Shown: positions 52,401-60,670, counted from the first letter of the stretch. The stretch is 64,000 nt of DNA from Streptomyces sp. WMMC500 (GCF_027497195.1 NZ_CP114905.1:3458001-3522000); one strand, 5' to 3'. Numbers and translations are program-made. The notes: generated from the letters alone by a model not told the origin.

Positions 52401-53590
52401 CCGTGAACCGGACCGCCCTGCCCCCGGCCTCCGGGCTGCCCGCCCTGCGGACCGCCCCGCTGCCACGCGCCGAACGGCCAGCCTTCCGAAGCGTCATCCT
52501 GATGTCCGGGGCCGCGGCCGGGGTCGGGTCCGCGTCCCCGTCCGGTTCCGGGACCGGCACCCGCGTCGCCCCAGCCCGGTCCTGCCCCCTGCGGCGCACC
52601 GCCGCCCCGCCGCTCGTCCTCCGCCGCGTCCGCGGCGTCCGGCGCACCCGCCGGGCCGCCGCCCCCCGCCCCGTACGGAGCCGAGCGCCACACTTCGTCG
52701 TCCTCGTCGTACGGCGGCGTGCCGTACGGACCCGCACCGCCCCGCGCGTCCGCGCCGTCACCGGAGCCGCCGTACGGGCCCGGGCCGGCGTTCCACCCCG
52801 GCGGTAAGACTCCGCTGTCCGGCCGGCCGACCGCGTCCCGCGGAGCGCCCTGCGCCGGCAGGAACCCCGTTGCCGGATCCGGGAGTTGCGGCAGCCCCGG
52901 CCCGTCACCCGGCCCCGGCCCCGGCTCGGGCCCCGGCCCCGCCGGCGTCACGCCGGGGCGGGGGCCCGGGCTGCCCGAGGGGCGCGGCGGTTCGCCGCGG
53001 CCGGGCGGCGGCGGCAGCGGGTCGTAGCCGCACAGCGCCTCTTCCGCCGCGCCCGACGCCAGGCCCGTCAGGACCACCCGGCCGTCGTCGCAGACGAGCA
53101 CCGTGCGGGTCGTGATGTTCCGGTGCGTCCAGCCGTGCGCGTGCAGCGCGCGGAGCGCCGTGAGGATGTCCGCGGCGACCTCCGCCCCGCGGTAGGGGCT
53201 CAACGGCCGCTCCTCCAGCAGCCCTTCGAGCGTCCGCGCGGGCACCAGCTCGCTGACGATCCAGAGACTGCCGCCCTCCTCGAACACGTCGAAGACCTGG
53301 GCCAGCCGGGGGTGGTCGGGGATGGCCGCCGCCGCGCGGGCGGCGTCCATCGCGCGCTGCACCACCGCGCCGGCCGCGCTCCGGCCCGGCCCGCCACCGT
53401 ACCCGGAGGGGTCGGCGCCGCCGCCGTCCTCGATCAGCTCGGCCTCGACGATCTCCGGCAGCGGCACCTGGCCGATGAGGACGTCCTGCCCGCTGTACGT
53501 GTCGAAGGCGCGGGTGTGGATGGGTTCCGCGTCGACGGCAGCCGGTAGCCGGTAACGGTCGGCGAGCACTCGGCCCGCGTAGTCGTCCAC
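49493..53590 (-). CDS. Pseudokinase with a ~760-residue insertion, membrane-anchored
   Basis: 1365 residues. The N-terminal half resembles a kinase domain (residues about 10-185), but all catalytic positions are lost: no Gly loop, the VAVK strand reads DVLIGQVPL (no Lys), HRDVKPxN reads HRNITTRTVL and DFG reads GLA in VVLTGLASG. About residues 190-950 are a Gly/Pro/Ala-rich insertion; the C-lobe then resumes with RWAPEQAGPVHEHWQLAPPV, GPAADLWALGALLFRAVQGH and PTERPDFEELRGWL. A membrane helix at about 1127-1152 (RTLIALIFVAMAGAIAYAAM) and an extracytoplasmic domain of about 210 residues follow. It may act as a scaffold or allosteric partner of the adjacent kinases. GTG start at 53590. The insertion is real coding sequence: the frame is uninterrupted. 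Confidence 0.88.
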   Translation of the reverse strand: MDDYAGRVLADRYRLPAAVDAEPIHTRAFDTYSGQDVLIGQVPLPEIVEAELIEDGGGADPSGYGGGPGRSAAGAVVQRAMDAARAAAAIPDHPRLAQVFDVFEEGGSLWIVSELVPARTLEGLLEERPLSPYRGAEVAADILTALRALHAHGWTHRNITTRTVLVCDDGRVVLTGLASGAAEEALCGYDPLPPPPGRGEPPRPSGSPGPRPGVTPAGPGPEPGPGPGDGPGLPQLPDPATGFLPAQGAPRDAVGRPDSGVLPPGWNAGPGPYGGSGDGADARGGAGPYGTPPYDEDDEVWRSAPYGAGGGGPAGAPDAADAAEDERRGGGAPQGAGPGWGDAGAGPGTGRGRGPDPGRGPGHQDDASEGWPFGAWQRGGPQGGQPGGRGQGGPVHGAAGGAAGGPRGQAPGAPGGGQAPQPYGHGPQAGHSGGGPGGQPGAGSPGGPPGGAGRGGPGYRHPAVPDGGSGPAGQQPRGADPSWPGGQARAGSAPAGGGGRQPGDAVPAARAGVMAAYQAGTRAAEARLAAGGGGAPAPGAPGPGRPMVPGQSARTPEAGRPPTAGGAVPAAGAAGPRYSDRIHIGGDRAGRGGPDPAPRAAGSPDAGAPWDDLPNDAGEDGYDEYGTADPYGTQTAAPGGPYRGPGQAPGGPAQHAGGPVRPGAPGPGGGPAAGGPGSYGAGVPGGPPPHGGAGAPGGPGGPGGPAGGPAGGGPGSYRGPGAAPGGAGAPGGPSGSGRPGGVAHGAPGGPGGGPAGGGPGSYRGPGQAHGGPAQHGGAPGGPGGASGAGSYDPAGARYGGPGGPNPGPGPGGSGAGPAGPHASDRSRPPGAPGSYGAAGGSAHGPRGAGAYPGAGQQGGRGPGAYGGRGSRPPEFAEPEPESRAPSLSDSLPGGASYGGSLPGVRPGASIAVPVGAEPVPVPREESPAPDPGGAGRYPGPSTRLAAERARQTRMQVVGAVTERWAPEQAGPVHEHWQLAPPVGPAADLWALGALLFRAVQGHSAYPEEDVAELVQLVCSEPAALAEECGALRPVVESLLRQDPTERPDFEELRGWLRSLIRTAPEPGIGSRTVTVPQQGGRRGGDPRRLPILRRRGELMRRRRTEKSPVPVRARHRRRARRGPRGPRSLGRTLIALIFVAMAGAIAYAAMFMPQADEASRDQRSVVGDGPGESAAPPPDSGDPNEPEERRQPQESEDAPDRPTDGEQGGGAGSELPDGFVLREDPAGFEVAVREDWQRVGGSDGGQVRYVGGDYELVVVPGRDGVGEFGSDPMAYQQQSEPELDEYRDSAWAEADGLRRIEVGQRVMAEGEFDWTDGSGRQVHARNLAMIWDDSYHVLLLIGPDDKGAEVERFHRIAAESYRPTG

Positions 53591-53726
53591 GAACGCCTCC
53601 CCACAACCGCGCAGTGAGCCTGAGACCGGGCCAAATGCGGTCGGTATTCAGCCTGGCCGAATGCGTACGGTCCGCGAGACATCACGATACGTGCTCGACG
53701 GGGTGTCTGTGCCCCGCTCGCGCGGG

Positions 53727-55991
53727 TTAGTCGAGCGGCTTGAAGGATTCGAACGCCGTCTCGCGCAGCGCGCGGCACTCCTCGCCGTCCCACCCGCTCT
53801 CCGGGCAACTGATCATTATCGCGTAGCCGTGGGTGTCGTCCACGGCGAAACCGCGGTCCAGGACCCTGATCCGCTGGCCGTCCTGTATGCGGCTGAACTG
53901 CCAGTCCGCGACGGTGGGATAGCCGCGCCACTCGACCTCCTTCATCGAGATGAGGCGGTAGCCGGAGCTGGACGAGCTCACGGCGCCCTCTATGTCGCGC
54001 CAGTTCGCCAGCGCGCCACCCGGGGTGTTGTTGGGCTGGGACGTGAAGTCGATCTGTACGCGCGGGAAACCGGACGCCCCGCTGAAGATCGCCCCGCCGC
54101 CGCCCGGTGAGGTGGCGGTGCGCTTCCAGCCGTCCGGGAGGGTCACGGAGAACTGGAACTCCGGCTCGGTGAGCGTCGCGTGGCCCTCCGGTACGTCGCT
54201 GGAGTTCTGCCCGGAGTCGTCGCCACCGTCGCCCTTGCCCTCACCGGACCCCGAGCCGGAGCCGGCGTCGTCCTCGTCGCCCGCGGCCGCGTCCCCGTCG
54301 TCCTGCTGCTGTTCGTTTCCCTGCGCGCCGTCCTTGCCGGAGCCGCCCTTGTCCCCGTCCTGTTGCCCCTTCTTGCCGTCCTGCGCGCCCGCGCCGGCGC
54401 TCTGCCCGCCGTCGTTGCCGGACGAGCCGGAGTCGGAGTCGCCGCCGCCCCACGCCACGGCGAGCACCGTGCCGAGGACCGCCAGCGCCACCACCGCGGC
54501 GATGATCGCCAACGTGCGCCGGGGCATCGCCGCCACCCGCGCCGCGAGCGAACCGGCACCGGCCCGCGCGCGGGCCGCCGTCGCGCCGCCCGGCGGCGGT
54601 GGTGCGGCACCGGCGGCCGTCGTACGGGCGGCGGGGCTCTCGTCGGCGTACGCACCGGTCCCCGCCGCGCGCTCACCGGACCCGGCACCGGCCCCGGCGG
54701 ACCCCTCACCGGCCGCCCCCGCGCCCGCCGTTCCGGCAGCGCCCGGGCCGGACTGCCGCGGCGGCAACTCCGGCAGACCGTGCGTACGGGGCCGGGACTC
54801 GGGGCGCGGCGGCGTGGGAGGCGTCGAAGGAGGCGGCGTCCGCGGCGGGGCCGGCGCGTCGGCCGGAGCCGCCGCCTCCGCCGCCGCGGCGGCGGAACCG
54901 GACCCGGCAGCCGCCGCGGCGCCCACGGCACCCGCGCCGGCCCCGCCCGCCCTGCCCTTGCGGTCGCGCGGCTCCGCGTCCGTCCGCCCGGCGTCCGGCC
55001 GCCCCGCGTCCGGCCGCGCACCGTCCCCGCGCTCCGCCCGCTTCCGCGCCGCCTTCTTCCGCCGCGCCGCCCCGGACGCGGCCGGGTCCGGCACCACCGG
55101 CAGCGGCACCATCGTCGTCGGCGCCGTCGCCGCCGAGGGCTCGCCGGGCACGTCCTCCGGCGCGTCGACGACCGCGCGCAGCAACGCCCGCGCGCCCGCG
55201 TCGTCGAGCCGCTCGGCGGGGTCCTTGCGCAGCAGCCCGTAGATGCAGTCCTCCAGCGGACCGGCGTTCTTGGGCGGGTCGACGGGCTTGGTCATCACCG
55301 CGGTCAGGGTGGCGATGGCCGACCCCAGGTCGTACGGGGGATGTCCCTCGACCGCCGCGTACAGCAGCCCGCCGAGCGACCACAGGTCGGACGCGGGCCC
55401 CGGCTTCTGGCCGCGGGCGCGCTCCGGCGAGATGTACGACGGGGCGCCGACGAGCATGCCCGTCGTCGTGATGGACGGGTCGCCCTCGACCTGCGCGATG
55501 CCGAAGTCGGTGAGCACGACGCGGCCGTCGTCGGAGATGAGCACGTTCGACGGCTTCACGTCGCGGTGCAGGATGCCCTCGCGGTGGGCCGAGCGCAGCA
55601 CGTCGAGCACGGCGAGGCCGACCTCGGCGGCGCGCCGCGGGGTCAGCGGGCCGTCGTCGCGGGTGACGTCGGAGAGCGAGCGGCCCTCGATGAGCTCCAT
55701 GACGATCCACGGGCGGTCGTCCTCGTCCACGACGTCGTAGACCGTGACCGCGCCGGTGTTCCTGATCCGGGCGATCGCCTTGGCCTCGCGGAGCGTTCGC
55801 GTGATGAGGCGGCGCTTCTCGTCCTCGTCCACGCTGGTGGGCAGGCGCAGCTCCTTGACCGCCACCGCGCGGCCCAGTACCTCGTCCGTGGCACGCCAGA
55901 CGGTGCCCATGCCACCGCGGCCGAGCACCTCCCCGAGCCGGTAGCGGCCGGCCACCAGCCGACCCGTCGCGCCGTCCGCTTCGCGCCCCAT
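53727..55991 (-). CDS. Transmembrane Ser/Thr protein kinase
   Basis: 754 residues from ATG 55991. An intact Hanks-type kinase domain (LGRGGMGTVWRATD, AVAVKELRLP, GILHRDVKPSNVLI, VVLTDFGIAQV, GAPSYISPERARG). Then come a basic segment, a 150-residue Ala/Pro/Gly linker, a membrane helix at about 490-517 (RRTLAIIAAVVALAVLGTVL), an Asp/Gly/Ser/Gln-rich spacer (about 520-600) and a 150-residue extracytoplasmic domain containing FQFSVTLPDGWKRTATSPGG, RVQIDFTSQPNNTPGG and MISCPESGWDGEECRAL. The linker and spacer are low in complexity but in frame. It is upstream of the pseudokinase on the same strand. Confidence 0.93.
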   Translation of the reverse strand: MGREADGATGRLVAGRYRLGEVLGRGGMGTVWRATDEVLGRAVAVKELRLPTSVDEDEKRRLITRTLREAKAIARIRNTGAVTVYDVVDEDDRPWIVMELIEGRSLSDVTRDDGPLTPRRAAEVGLAVLDVLRSAHREGILHRDVKPSNVLISDDGRVVLTDFGIAQVEGDPSITTTGMLVGAPSYISPERARGQKPGPASDLWSLGGLLYAAVEGHPPYDLGSAIATLTAVMTKPVDPPKNAGPLEDCIYGLLRKDPAERLDDAGARALLRAVVDAPEDVPGEPSAATAPTTMVPLPVVPDPAASGAARRKKAARKRAERGDGARPDAGRPDAGRTDAEPRDRKGRAGGAGAGAVGAAAAAGSGSAAAAAEAAAPADAPAPPRTPPPSTPPTPPRPESRPRTHGLPELPPRQSGPGAAGTAGAGAAGEGSAGAGAGSGERAAGTGAYADESPAARTTAAGAAPPPPGGATAARARAGAGSLAARVAAMPRRTLAIIAAVVALAVLGTVLAVAWGGGDSDSGSSGNDGGQSAGAGAQDGKKGQQDGDKGGSGKDGAQGNEQQQDDGDAAAGDEDDAGSGSGSGEGKGDGGDDSGQNSSDVPEGHATLTEPEFQFSVTLPDGWKRTATSPGGGGAIFSGASGFPRVQIDFTSQPNNTPGGALANWRDIEGAVSSSSSGYRLISMKEVEWRGYPTVADWQFSRIQDGQRIRVLDRGFAVDDTHGYAIMISCPESGWDGEECRALRETAFESFKPLD

Positions 55992-56043
55992 CGATCCCCT
56001 CAGCGATTCACCCCGGCAGGACCTCCATTGTGTCTTATCGCAC

Positions 56044-56057
56044 GGACACCCCTGTCC
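56044..56057. promoter_or_regulatory. Inverted repeat in the kinase control region
   Basis: GGACA (56044-56048) and TGTCC (56053-56057) with a four-base centre, extendable by one pair to CGGACA/TGTCCG. It lies about 50 bases upstream of the kinase start at 55991 and may be an operator or leader hairpin. Confidence 0.3.
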
Positions 56058-56154
56058 GCCGGGCGAGGTTTGCGGTGATCGATCTTCCTCTGTACGCGGC
56101 CCGGTCCGCGGCGTTCACGTCGCCCAACCCCCTGACCCGCACGCTTACATGCAC

Positions 56155-57861
56155 CTACAAGGGCACGATCTCCGGTGCCCCCAGCCGCGCCGCGTCCGCC
56201 GTCTGGTCGTCCGGCTGCCGCTGCGACTCGCGCTCCGCCTCGACCCGCTTCTCGTAGTGCGCGACCTCGCGCTCGATCTGGTCCCGGTCCCAGCCGAGCA
56301 CCGGCGCCATCAACTCGGCGACCTCGGCGGCGCACTGCGTGCCGCGGTCGAAGGTCTCTATGGAGATCCGGGTACGCCGCGTCATCACGTCGTCGAGGTG
56401 GCGCGCGCCCTCGTGGGAGGCCGCGTACACGACCTCCGCGCGCAGGTAGTCGTCCGCGCCGGTGAGCGGCTGGCCCAGCGACGGGTCCCGTTCGATCAGC
56501 TCCAGCACCTCCTCCGACAGCGACCCGAACCGGTTCAGCAGGTGCTCGACCCGCGCGACGTGCACCCCCGTGCGCGCCGCGGTCCGCGCCCGCGCGTTCC
56601 ACAGCGCCTGGTACCCCTCCGCGCCCAGCAGCCGCACCGTCTCCGTGACGCACGGCCCGACGCGCTGGTCGAGCCCGTGCACGGCCTCGTCGACGGCGTC
56701 CTCGGCCATGACGCGGTACGTCGTGTACTTGCCGCCCGCGACCACGACGAGCCCGGGCACCGGGTGCGCCACGGTGTGCTCGCGCGACAGTTTGCTGGTC
56801 GCGTCCGACTCGCCGGCGAGCAGCGGGCGCAGCCCCGCGTACACCCCTTCGACGTCGTCTCTTGTCAGCGGCACCGCGAGGACGGAGTTGACGTGCTCCA
56901 GCAGGTAGTCGATGTCGGCGGAGGAGGCCGCCGGGTGGGCCTTGTCGAGGTCCCAGTCGGTGTCCGTGGTGCCGATGATCCAGTGCCGGCCCCAGGGGAT
57001 GACGAACAGCACGCTCTTCTCGGTGCGCAGGATGAGGCCGGTGGCGGAGTGGATGCGGTCCTTCGGCACGACGAGGTGGATGCCCTTCGACGCCCGCACG
57101 TGGAACTGCCCGCGCTCGCCGACCATCGCCTGCGTCTCGTCCGTCCACACCCCGGTGGCGTTGACGACCTGCCGCGCCCGTACCTCGAACTCCCCGCCCT
57201 GCTCCAGGTCGTGCACCCGCGCGCCGACGACGCGCTCGCCCTCGCGCAGGAAGCCGACGACCCGCGCGCGGTTGGCGACGTGGGCCCCGTACTGCGCGGC
57301 GGTGCGCACGAGCGTGGCGACATAGCGCGCGTCGTCGACCTGCGCGTCGTAGTACTGCAGGGCGCCCACGAGCGCGTCCTTGCGCAGGCAGGGCGCGACG
57401 CGCAGGGCGTGCGAGCGCGTGAGGTGGCGGTGGGTGGGCATGCCGCGGCCGTGTCCGCGGGAGAGGGACATGGTGTCGTACAGCAGCACGCCGGAGCCCG
57501 CGTACGCCCGCTCCCAGGCGTGGTGCTTGAGGGGATAGAGGAACGGCACCGGCTTGACCAGGTGCGGCGCCAGGCGCTCGGTGAGCAGCCCGCGCTCCTT
57601 CAGCGCCTCGCGGACGAGCGTGAAGTCCAGCATCTCCAGGTAGCGCAGCCCGCCGTGGATGAGCTTGCTCGACCGGCTCGACGTGCCCGACGCCCAGTCG
57701 CGCGCCTCGACCAGTCCGGTGGCCAGCCCGCGGGTGGCCGCGTCCAGCGCGGTGCCCGCGCCGACCACGCCGGCGCCGACGACCAGCACGTCCAGCTCGC
57801 GTTCGGCCATCTGTGCGAGGGCTGCGCCGCGCTCGGCCGGCCCCAGTACCGCTGTCTTCAC
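56155..57861 (-). CDS. glpD: Glycerol-3-phosphate dehydrogenase, FAD-dependent
   Basis: 568 residues from GTG 57861 (VKTAVLGPAERGAALAQMAE), with CAGGAGG upstream; the frame is open to 58098 but that part is not protein-like. Oxidises glycerol-3-phosphate to dihydroxyacetone phosphate, passing electrons to the quinone pool. FAD-binding GxGxxG in VLVVGAGVVGAGTALDAATR, family motifs SSRSSKLIHGGLRYLE, HYVPWGR-like LFVIPWGRHWIIGTTDTDW, and the C-terminal helical domain (ELMAPVLGWDRDQIEREVAH). Complete; divergent from the UDP-sugar dehydrogenase relative. Confidence 0.95.
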   Translation of the reverse strand: MKTAVLGPAERGAALAQMAERELDVLVVGAGVVGAGTALDAATRGLATGLVEARDWASGTSSRSSKLIHGGLRYLEMLDFTLVREALKERGLLTERLAPHLVKPVPFLYPLKHHAWERAYAGSGVLLYDTMSLSRGHGRGMPTHRHLTRSHALRVAPCLRKDALVGALQYYDAQVDDARYVATLVRTAAQYGAHVANRARVVGFLREGERVVGARVHDLEQGGEFEVRARQVVNATGVWTDETQAMVGERGQFHVRASKGIHLVVPKDRIHSATGLILRTEKSVLFVIPWGRHWIIGTTDTDWDLDKAHPAASSADIDYLLEHVNSVLAVPLTRDDVEGVYAGLRPLLAGESDATSKLSREHTVAHPVPGLVVVAGGKYTTYRVMAEDAVDEAVHGLDQRVGPCVTETVRLLGAEGYQALWNARARTAARTGVHVARVEHLLNRFGSLSEEVLELIERDPSLGQPLTGADDYLRAEVVYAASHEGARHLDDVMTRRTRISIETFDRGTQCAAEVAELMAPVLGWDRDQIEREVAHYEKRVEAERESQRQPDDQTADAARLGAPEIVPL

Positions 57862-58048
57862 GGATGCCTCCTGTCCTGTCGCCCGTTGCGGCAGTCCACG
57901 TGCCCACGTCCGATTCTGTCCGCACCCGCGCCGTACAGCCACCGTGCGGCCCGGGCGGAGCGAGTTCCCAGCCCTCTCCCAGCCCCTTCGCGGCCCCCGC
58001 GCGGTACCCGCCATGCCGCCGCGCCACGGGTTCCGCAAATCGCCCAAT

Positions 58049-58061
58049 ACTGAATAACAGT
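58049..58061. promoter_or_regulatory. A/T-rich island with a small inverted repeat
   Basis: ACTG-aataa-CAGT (58049-58061) lies in a 35-base A/T-rich patch between divergent glpD (start 57861) and the UDP-sugar dehydrogenase relative (start 58146). Either gene's promoter and a regulator site could be here; no clear -35/-10 pair is seen. Confidence 0.3.
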
Positions 58062-58145
58062 CATATATGCCCGTAGCCTGACAAGAGCTTCTGCCCACCC
58101 CGGACGCAGCCCCCGGGGACCGTCGGGAAGGAACGCCCCGCAGCC

Positions 58146-59423
58146 ATGCCCGCAGACGTCGCCGTCATCGGACTCGGCCACCACGGCCTGCCGCTCGCCC
58201 AGGCCGCGGCGGCGGCCGGGTTCTCCGTCGTCGGATACGACCCCGACCCGCGCGCCGTCGACGCCCTCGCCGCCGGCCGCCCGCCGGTCGGCGGCTCGCT
58301 GACGGCGGCCGAGGTGCGCAGGCTCCTGACCACCGGCTTCCGCGCCTCCGCGGACCCCGCGGACCTCGGCGGCGCCCGTACCGCCGTGATCTGCGTACCC
58401 ACCCCGCTCGCCGAGGACGGCGCGCTCGACCTCGGCCCGGTCGCCGAGGCGGCGCGCGAGCTGGCGCGGCACCTCAAGCCCCGCACCACGGTGCTGCTGG
58501 AGTCCGCCGCGTACCCCGGGAGCACCGAGGACCTCCTGCGGCCCCTCCTGCAACAGGGCTCCGGGCTGCGCGCCGGACGCGACTTCCACCTGGCGTACTC
58601 CCCCGGCCCCCTCGACCCGGCCGACACCGCCCCGGCGCCGAAGGTCGTCGGCGGGCTCACCCCGGCGTGCACGGAGGCGGCGGTGGCGTTCTACGGGCGC
58701 CTCGCGCAGCGGGTCGTACGGGCCCGGGGGCCGCGCGAGGCGGAGACCGTGCGGCTGCTGGAGGGCAACGTACGGCACGTGAACTTCGCGCTCGTCAACG
58801 AGCTGACGTGGTTCTGCCACGACCGGGGCATCGACCTGTGGGACGTCGTCCGCTGCGCCGAGACCCGGCCCTTCGGCACCGCCCCCGGCTTCCGCCCGGG
58901 CCCCGGCGTCGGCGGTCACGGGGTGCCCGTCGACCCGGGCCGCGTCCCCGTCCGCGTCCCGCATCCGGGCGGCAGGACCGCGCCCGGCTTCGACCACCCG
59001 CTGCGGATGGTGGACCTCGCCCGCGAGGTCAACGGCCGGATGCCGCGGTACGTCGTCCAGCGCTGCGCGCAGCTCCTCAACGAGCACGGCAAGTCCGCCC
59101 GCGGCGCCCGCGTGCTGCTCCTCGGCGTCACGTACGAACCGGACGTCGCCGACCTGGAGCGCACCCCGGCGAGCGACGTCGCGGCCCGGCTGACGGAGCT
59201 GGGGGCCCGGGTGGGGTTCCACGACCCGTACGTCACCGCGTGGCACGTGCTGGGCCGGCCGGTGCCGCGGACGGCGGCGCCGTACGAGGCGGCGGCGGAC
59301 GCGGACCTGACGGTGCTGCTGCAGCCGCACCGGACGTACGACCTCCAGGCGCTCTCGGTGAAGGCGCAGCTCCTCCTGGACACCCGGGGAGCCGTGCCCC
59401 CAGGGGCGGCACACCGGCTCTGA
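58146..59423 (+). CDS. UDP-glucose/GDP-mannose dehydrogenase family protein, catalytic Cys missing
   Basis: 425 residues from ATG 58146. Fold and most motifs match nucleotide-sugar 6-dehydrogenases: NAD loop VAVIGLGHHGLPLAQAAAAA, VICVPTPLAEDGALDLGPVA, ESAAYPGSTEDLL, the central helix ETVRLLEGNVRHVNFALVNE and C-terminal LGVTYEPDVADLERTPASDV with LLDTRGAV. The active-site motif GGHCIPVDP reads GGHGVPVDPGRVPVRV (Gly259 instead of Cys), and the Lys in the helix is Arg (near 202). Two-step oxidation to a uronic acid should therefore not occur. It may be a binding protein, an epimerase-like relative or use partial chemistry. It stands alone, with no sugar-nucleotide genes beside it. Confidence 0.85.
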   Translation: MPADVAVIGLGHHGLPLAQAAAAAGFSVVGYDPDPRAVDALAAGRPPVGGSLTAAEVRRLLTTGFRASADPADLGGARTAVICVPTPLAEDGALDLGPVAEAARELARHLKPRTTVLLESAAYPGSTEDLLRPLLQQGSGLRAGRDFHLAYSPGPLDPADTAPAPKVVGGLTPACTEAAVAFYGRLAQRVVRARGPREAETVRLLEGNVRHVNFALVNELTWFCHDRGIDLWDVVRCAETRPFGTAPGFRPGPGVGGHGVPVDPGRVPVRVPHPGGRTAPGFDHPLRMVDLAREVNGRMPRYVVQRCAQLLNEHGKSARGARVLLLGVTYEPDVADLERTPASDVAARLTELGARVGFHDPYVTAWHVLGRPVPRTAAPYEAAADADLTVLLQPHRTYDLQALSVKAQLLLDTRGAVPPGAAHRL

Positions 59424-59542
59424 GCGCGCCGCGCACGGCCCCCGGTCCCGGGCGCGGCGGCGCGTCAACACGGCGCGGGTCACCCCCTCTCCAGGGTGCC
59501 GAAACCGGAGGTTCGCCCGCCGAACTGCTACCGTTCGGCCGT

Positions 59543-59995
59543 ATGGGTGATGCGGTGATGACGACGGCCGACAGCCGCCCGAGGCTGCTGCAGGCGCTCG
59601 CCGTCGGCGCCGCCGCCACCGCGGCGGGAGCGCTGGTCCTGGGGCTGACGCAGGGCCTCGTGGGCGAACGCGGCCTGGAGCTCGGCTACTGGGCGCTGGC
59701 CCTCGGCCTCCTCGTCGGCGCGGCCGTGGGCCGCGCGGGCGAACACGCCCGCGGCTCGGCGCTCCTGGCGATCCCCCTGGCGGTCGCCGGCGTCGTCCTC
59801 ACGCAGCTCGCGGCGAGCGCCGTCCACCTCGGCACGGCCGACGTGGTCGCGGCCTACGACTTCTGGCGCGGCGAGGTGCTGGGGAAGAACGACATGACGT
59901 TCTATCTGGTGGCCGCGGCTGAAGCGTTCCTGGTCAGCCAGCGTGTGTCCGAAGTTCGCAACAACATGTCGCAGTCACGTCACGACTCCCCTTGA
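59543..59995 (+). CDS. Membrane protein with four helices
   Basis: 150 residues from ATG 59543 (MGDAVMTTADSRPRLLQALA). Hydrophobic segments: VGAAATAAGALVLGLTQGL, YWALALGLLVGAAVGRAG, SALLAIPLAVAGVVLTQLAA and a C-terminal YLVAAAEAFLVSQR that is amphipathic. The open frame runs back into the previous gene, but ATG 59543 is the first reasonable start; a TACCGT -10-like box lies about ten bases before it, so the mRNA may be leaderless. It belongs to no family known to me. Confidence 0.75.
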   Translation: MGDAVMTTADSRPRLLQALAVGAAATAAGALVLGLTQGLVGERGLELGYWALALGLLVGAAVGRAGEHARGSALLAIPLAVAGVVLTQLAASAVHLGTADVVAAYDFWRGEVLGKNDMTFYLVAAAEAFLVSQRVSEVRNNMSQSRHDSP

Positions 59996-60002
59996 GGGCT
60001 TG

Positions 60003-60030
60003 TTGTCGGGCACCGCTCAACTGCTAGCGT
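60003..60030 (+). promoter_or_regulatory. Probable promoter of the small membrane protein at 60110
   Basis: TTGTCG (60003-60008), a 16-base spacer and TAGCGT (60025-60030). The expected start near 60037 leaves a leader of about 70 bases containing the GGGGGGAAG ribosome site of the next gene. Confidence 0.45.
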
Positions 60031-60109
60031 GCCGCGGGTTGTCCCACTGACCGCGCCCACCACACTGTCCCCGGGCACGGCAGACCCATCCATCCGGGGG
60101 GAAGTACCC

Positions 60110-60640
60110 ATGTCCCAGCCGTATCAGCAGCAGCCAGGTCCCGGCGCTCCGGGCCAGCAGCCCTTCGGCGGCCAGCCGCCGTACGCGCAGCAGCCGCCGG
60201 CCCGCACCGGCAACGCCGGCCTCGCCGTGGGCGTCGCCATCGTCGCCGCGATCGTGGCGACGGCGATCTACGCCTTCATCCTCAAGTCCCTGTTCGACGA
60301 GCAGACCGGCGAAGTCACGAAGATCAGCTACGCCTCGATCCTGGTCGGCGCGCTCATCGGCGCGGCGATCGGCAAGCTCGGCGGCCGGAACGTCGGCCTC
60401 TGGGTCCTCGGCGCCGTCCTGTCCATCGCCGCCGTCTTCATGGGCGAGATGTACGGCTACGCCATGATCTTCAGCGAGGTGTCGGACGGTCAGCTCGGCT
60501 CGGCGACCGAGATCCTCACCGACCACTTCGGTGACATGTTCAAGGGCTGGCGCGAGGACATGGGCGCCATGGCCTGGATCTTCATGGCCCTCGCCCCCCT
60601 CGCCGCCTACGGCACGGCGTCGCGTCTCGGCAACCGCTGA
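60110..60640 (+). CDS. Small membrane protein with Gln/Pro-rich N-terminus
   Basis: 176 residues from ATG 60110, with GGGGGGAAG upstream. The first 35 residues are Gln/Pro/Gly-rich (YQQQPGPGAPGQQPFGGQPP), then come hydrophobic segments AGLAVGVAIVAAIVATAIYA, YASILVGALIGAAIGKLGG and LWVLGAVLSIAAVFMGEM, and a last helix AMAWIFMALAPLAAYG. No family is recognised. The layout (disordered N-terminus plus four helices) is common in actinobacterial small membrane proteins of unknown role. Confidence 0.78.
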   Translation: MSQPYQQQPGPGAPGQQPFGGQPPYAQQPPARTGNAGLAVGVAIVAAIVATAIYAFILKSLFDEQTGEVTKISYASILVGALIGAAIGKLGGRNVGLWVLGAVLSIAAVFMGEMYGYAMIFSEVSDGQLGSATEILTDHFGDMFKGWREDMGAMAWIFMALAPLAAYGTASRLGNR

Positions 60641-60670
60641 CGGCGCACCCCGCCACTGCACGGTGACCAG

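Noticed and set aside
51000..52900. Many short repeats inside the pseudokinase gene considered as CRISPR
   Set aside because: The repeats are degenerate Gly/Pro codon runs in an open frame with no fixed spacer length and no cas genes.
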